This document shows positions 61,897-64,000 of a stretch of 64,000 nucleotides of DNA, one piece after another. The notes under the pieces are model-generated. The model saw only the letters and a list, made by a program, of their open reading frames with translations. It did not search any database and was not told the DNA's origin. Each line of letters starts with the position of its first letter. The first letter of the stretch is position 1. Made by a program: the position numbers and the translations under genes. This DNA is from Streptomyces platensis (GTDB lineage: Bacteria; Actinomycetota; Actinomycetes; Streptomycetales; Streptomycetaceae), in assembly GCF_008704855.1 (NCBI RefSeq), contig NZ_CP023691.1:310001-374000 (forward strand). The letters run 5' to 3'.

Positions 61897-62257
61897 TGAC
61901 GTAGCGCTGAGGCTGACGACCGCCCGCGCTCGCACTCACGCACGCGCCCACTGCCGAACGTGGCATGAAGCAGCAAGTCGGCTTCTGTCGGCCTTGCTTG
62001 CCCGGCGCCTCCATTCATCATCGTCATCCATTCCTCACTGTCGCCACGCCCTGCCATGCCGTGCAGTCCCGTGTCCCGCAGTGAAATGCGGTGCGACGCG
62101 ACGTGGTGCGCAAGAGACTCCATCATTCATGGCCCATGACGCCGACGATCGGTCCATGTTCCTTTGTTGCGGCGGCGTTCGGGCTTCGTGCGCTTTTGCC
62201 TGCCCAAAATTCTGACCAGGAATCAGATCCTTCGGATGGATTGCCATCCAGCCAAGG
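61897..62257. other. spacer between leader copies A and B
   Basis: No gene recognised; codon bias is lost. Contains GC-rich short repeats (GCGACGCG and similar) but no defined structure beyond the hairpin just before it. Confidence 0.5.
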
Positions 62258-62286
62258 TTGACTAAATTCCACTCCACGGGTTAGAA
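62258..62286 (+). promoter_or_regulatory. promoter B, upstream of the PKS
   Basis: TTGACT (62258-62263), 17-base spacer, TTAGAA (62281-62286), identical in boxes and spacing to promoter A. It would start the PKS transcript about 170 bases upstream of its ATG. Confidence 0.75.
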
Positions 62287-62341
62287 ATTATTCGATCTTC
62301 GTTGGCGGCCTCGATGCATACGCCGGCGTGAAGGTGATCTT

Positions 62342-62376
62342 TTTCCAATTCGGGCTTTGTATGCCCGCAATTCGGG
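62342..62376. promoter_or_regulatory. tandem operator-like sites in leader B
   Basis: TTTCCAATTCGGG (62342-62354, half site) and CCCGCAATTCGGG (62364-62376), 22 bp apart. They match the operator pair of leader A in sequence, order and spacing. Confidence 0.6.
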
Positions 62377-62460
62377 TTCTTCAGGACAGGGCGACCGTTT
62401 CATCTCGGGTCGCATTCATCGAGAGCTGCTGTCTCACTTCATGAAATTGGGGATGCGGAA

Positions 62461-64000
62461 ATGAAGACCGCCGGTGATATCGCGGGCTGGCTGCGGCAAA
62501 AAATCGGAGAAGAGCTGGGGGTGGCGGTCCGTGAGGTCGACACGGCCACTCAGTTCCGGGATCTGGGCATCGACTCCGCCGGTATGACCGCCCTGACCGC
62601 GCAGCTGTCGGTGCAGCTGGGCAAGCCGCTCTCGCCCACTGTCGCCTGGCACTTCCCGACCATCTCCGACCTGGCTGAGGCCCTTGCCGGCGAGCAGGAT
62701 GCGTCGGGGCGGCCGGCGGGAACGGCTGTGCAGACGACTGCGGGAAGGCCTGCTGAGGGCGGCGCGGTACCGTCCGACGAGCCCATAGCCGTGGTGGGGC
62801 TCGCATGCCGGTTCCCGGGCGCGCCGAATGCGGAGGCGTACTGGGATCTGCTGCGGTCCGGGACCGACGCGGTGACCGAAGTACCGCCGGAGCGCTGGGA
62901 CTCCGAAGCGCTGTACGACCCGGACCCGTCCATGCCGGGGAAGATGAGCACCCGCCGTGGCGGATTCCTGTCCGGCGTGGACACCTTTGACCCGCAGTTC
63001 TTCGGGATCTCTCCGCGCGAAGCCGCCCAGATGGACCCCCAGCAGCGGATCGCCCTTGAGCTCGCCTGGAGTTCCCTCCAGGACGCCGGCATCCCGCCCG
63101 CGGCACTGCGGGCCGGCAGCACGGGTGTGTTCCTGGGGACCTTGTGGAGCGACTACGCACGGCTCGCCGGGCGCGATCTGGAGGAGATCCAGCAGCACAC
63201 GGCCACCGGCCAGGAGCCGAGCATCGTGCCGGCCCGGGTGTCGTACACCCTGGGCCTCCAGGGGCCCAGCATCGGTGTCAACACCGCCTGTTCGTCGTCC
63301 CTCGTCGCTGTGCACCTGGCCTGTCAGAGCCTGCGTTCCGGTGAGAGCGCCCTGGCGCTCGCCGGTGGTGTCAACCTGGTGCTCGCGCCGGAGAGCAGCG
63401 CGGCGATGTCGAAGCTCGGCGCGATGAGCCCGCACGGCCGGTCTGCGGCGTTCGACGCCTCCGCCGACGGATATGTGCGGGGCGAGGGCGGCGGCATCGT
63501 GGTGCTCAAGCCGCTCTCCGCGGCGCTGGCCGACGGGGACCGGATCCACTGTCTGATCCGTGGCAGCGCAGTCAACAACGACGGTGCCAGCAACGGCCTC
63601 ACCGCGCCCAACCCGTCGGCGCAGGAAGCCATGCTCCGCGCGGCCTGTGCACGGGCCGGCGTCGACCCGCACGGCATCCAGTACGTGGAAGCGCATGGGA
63701 CCGGAACACGGCTGGGCGACCCGATCGAGGCGCACGCGCTCGGCAAGGTGCTGGGCGCGGGCCGGCCCGCCGGGGCGCCGCTGCTGGTCGGATCGCTGAA
63801 GACCAACATCGGTCATCTCGAAGCGGCGGCCGGCATCGCCGGCCTGATCAAGGTTGCCCTGTCGATGCGCCACCGCGCCATCCCGCCGACTCTCCACCAC
63901 GACCGGCCGAATCCCGACATCGCCTTCGACGAGTTGCGGCTGGCCGTCCCGACCGCTCTCACCGACTGGCCGGCCGGCGACGCCAGGCCCATGGCGGGGA
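62461..64000 (+). CDS. type I polyketide synthase, N-terminal ACP-KS (partial)
   Basis: The first 513 residues of a modular PKS running off the window. Residues 1-80 are an acyl carrier protein with the phosphopantetheine Ser39 (DLGIDSAGMTAL). After a linker the ketosynthase starts at about residue 104 (IAVVGLACRFPGAPNAEAYW). It has active Cys277 (VNTACSSSLVAVH), His412 (EAHGTGTRLGDP) and His452 (KTNIGHLEAAAG), so it can condense. There is no loading acyltransferase before the ACP, so the starter must be attached by a separate enzyme. ATG 62461 behind GGGGATG. Confidence 0.92.
   Translation, partial: MKTAGDIAGWLRQKIGEELGVAVREVDTATQFRDLGIDSAGMTALTAQLSVQLGKPLSPTVAWHFPTISDLAEALAGEQDASGRPAGTAVQTTAGRPAEGGAVPSDEPIAVVGLACRFPGAPNAEAYWDLLRSGTDAVTEVPPERWDSEALYDPDPSMPGKMSTRRGGFLSGVDTFDPQFFGISPREAAQMDPQQRIALELAWSSLQDAGIPPAALRAGSTGVFLGTLWSDYARLAGRDLEEIQQHTATGQEPSIVPARVSYTLGLQGPSIGVNTACSSSLVAVHLACQSLRSGESALALAGGVNLVLAPESSAAMSKLGAMSPHGRSAAFDASADGYVRGEGGGIVVLKPLSAALADGDRIHCLIRGSAVNNDGASNGLTAPNPSAQEAMLRAACARAGVDPHGIQYVEAHGTGTRLGDPIEAHALGKVLGAGRPAGAPLLVGSLKTNIGHLEAAAGIAGLIKVALSMRHRAIPPTLHHDRPNPDIAFDELRLAVPTALTDWPAGDARPMAG

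Noticed and set aside
62434..63900. 488-codon minus-strand frame
   Set aside because: Antisense to the PKS, which has complete ACP and KS motifs.
1..64000. tRNA, rRNA or CRISPR arrays
   Set aside because: No cloverleaf-like or T-loop sequences, no rRNA motifs and no regularly spaced repeats were seen on reading; weak structured RNAs cannot be excluded.

Overview
The window is high-GC, gene-dense actinobacterial DNA and is almost certainly Streptomyces. The signs are strong GC bias at third codon positions, frequent GTG and TTG starts, many ATGA/GTGA stop-start overlaps, Streptomyces-type small proteins (DUF6243), a ClpP2-like protease subunit and a rare TTA leucine codon in a secondary-metabolite gene. 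The many broken genes and insertion-sequence scraps suggest an accessory chromosome arm rather than the core.

Layout. (1) 1-4.5 kb: the tail of an SDR, a YbdK-type carboxylate-amine ligase, and a minus-strand mini-operon (HemK-like methyltransferase, CDGSH Fe-S protein, haem-oxygenase-like iron enzyme, 2OG-Fe oxygenase). (2) 4.9-13.8 kb: a plus-strand oxidative-metabolism operon (FAD/Fe-S oxidoreductase, TPP enzyme, enolase-superfamily protein, GH15, SDR). It ends in a MITE-like element abutting an IS5-type element. (3) 15-27.5 kb: a decayed zone. MerR, methyltransferase, cyclophilin, PIG-L deacetylase and RidA genes survive among transposase scraps, a deletion-fused glycine-betaine ABC transporter, two crotonase remnants and broken HxlR, XRE and GNAT genes. 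(4) 27.7-43 kb: pyruvate carboxylase, a SpoIIE-phosphatase remnant, LysE exporter, a TetR/hydrolase pair with a clear operator, an unusual urease operon (fused gamma-beta subunit, oversized alpha subunit, ureF, ureG, ureD), and methionine aminopeptidase with a divergent XRE gene.

(5) 45.5-54.6 kb: a compact gene cluster whose content and order match the bicyclomycin pathway. It has an MFS exporter (bcmT-like), a cyclodipeptide synthase (bcmA-like), then 2OG-Fe oxygenase, 2OG-Fe oxygenase, P450 and three more 2OG-Fe oxygenases (bcmB-bcmG). The synthase would condense two aminoacyl-tRNAs to a diketopiperazine, known to be cyclo(Ile-Leu) for bicyclomycin. The six oxidases would then decorate it and the MFS protein would export it. 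One in-frame TTA codon in bcmB makes the pathway a candidate for bldA control.

(6) 54.9-59.1 kb: a secreted FG-GAP protein, a VOC protein, an IS5 remnant, an MpaB-type oxygenase fused to four EF-hands and an orphan Phd/YefM antitoxin. (7) 59.2-64 kb (running off the end): the start of a second, polyketide cluster, with a stand-alone thioesterase, a lone ClpP2-type paralogue that may be target-based self-resistance, a small helical protein, and a type I PKS opening with ACP-KS. In front of the PKS lies the most original signal of the window: a promoter-leader unit present twice. Each copy has TTGACT-N17-TTAGAA, tandem CCCG-type operators 22-23 bp apart and an identically spaced ATG. One copy leads only to a 32-codon reading frame, the other to the PKS. 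Cluster names rest on recognised family order and motifs; no database search was possible.
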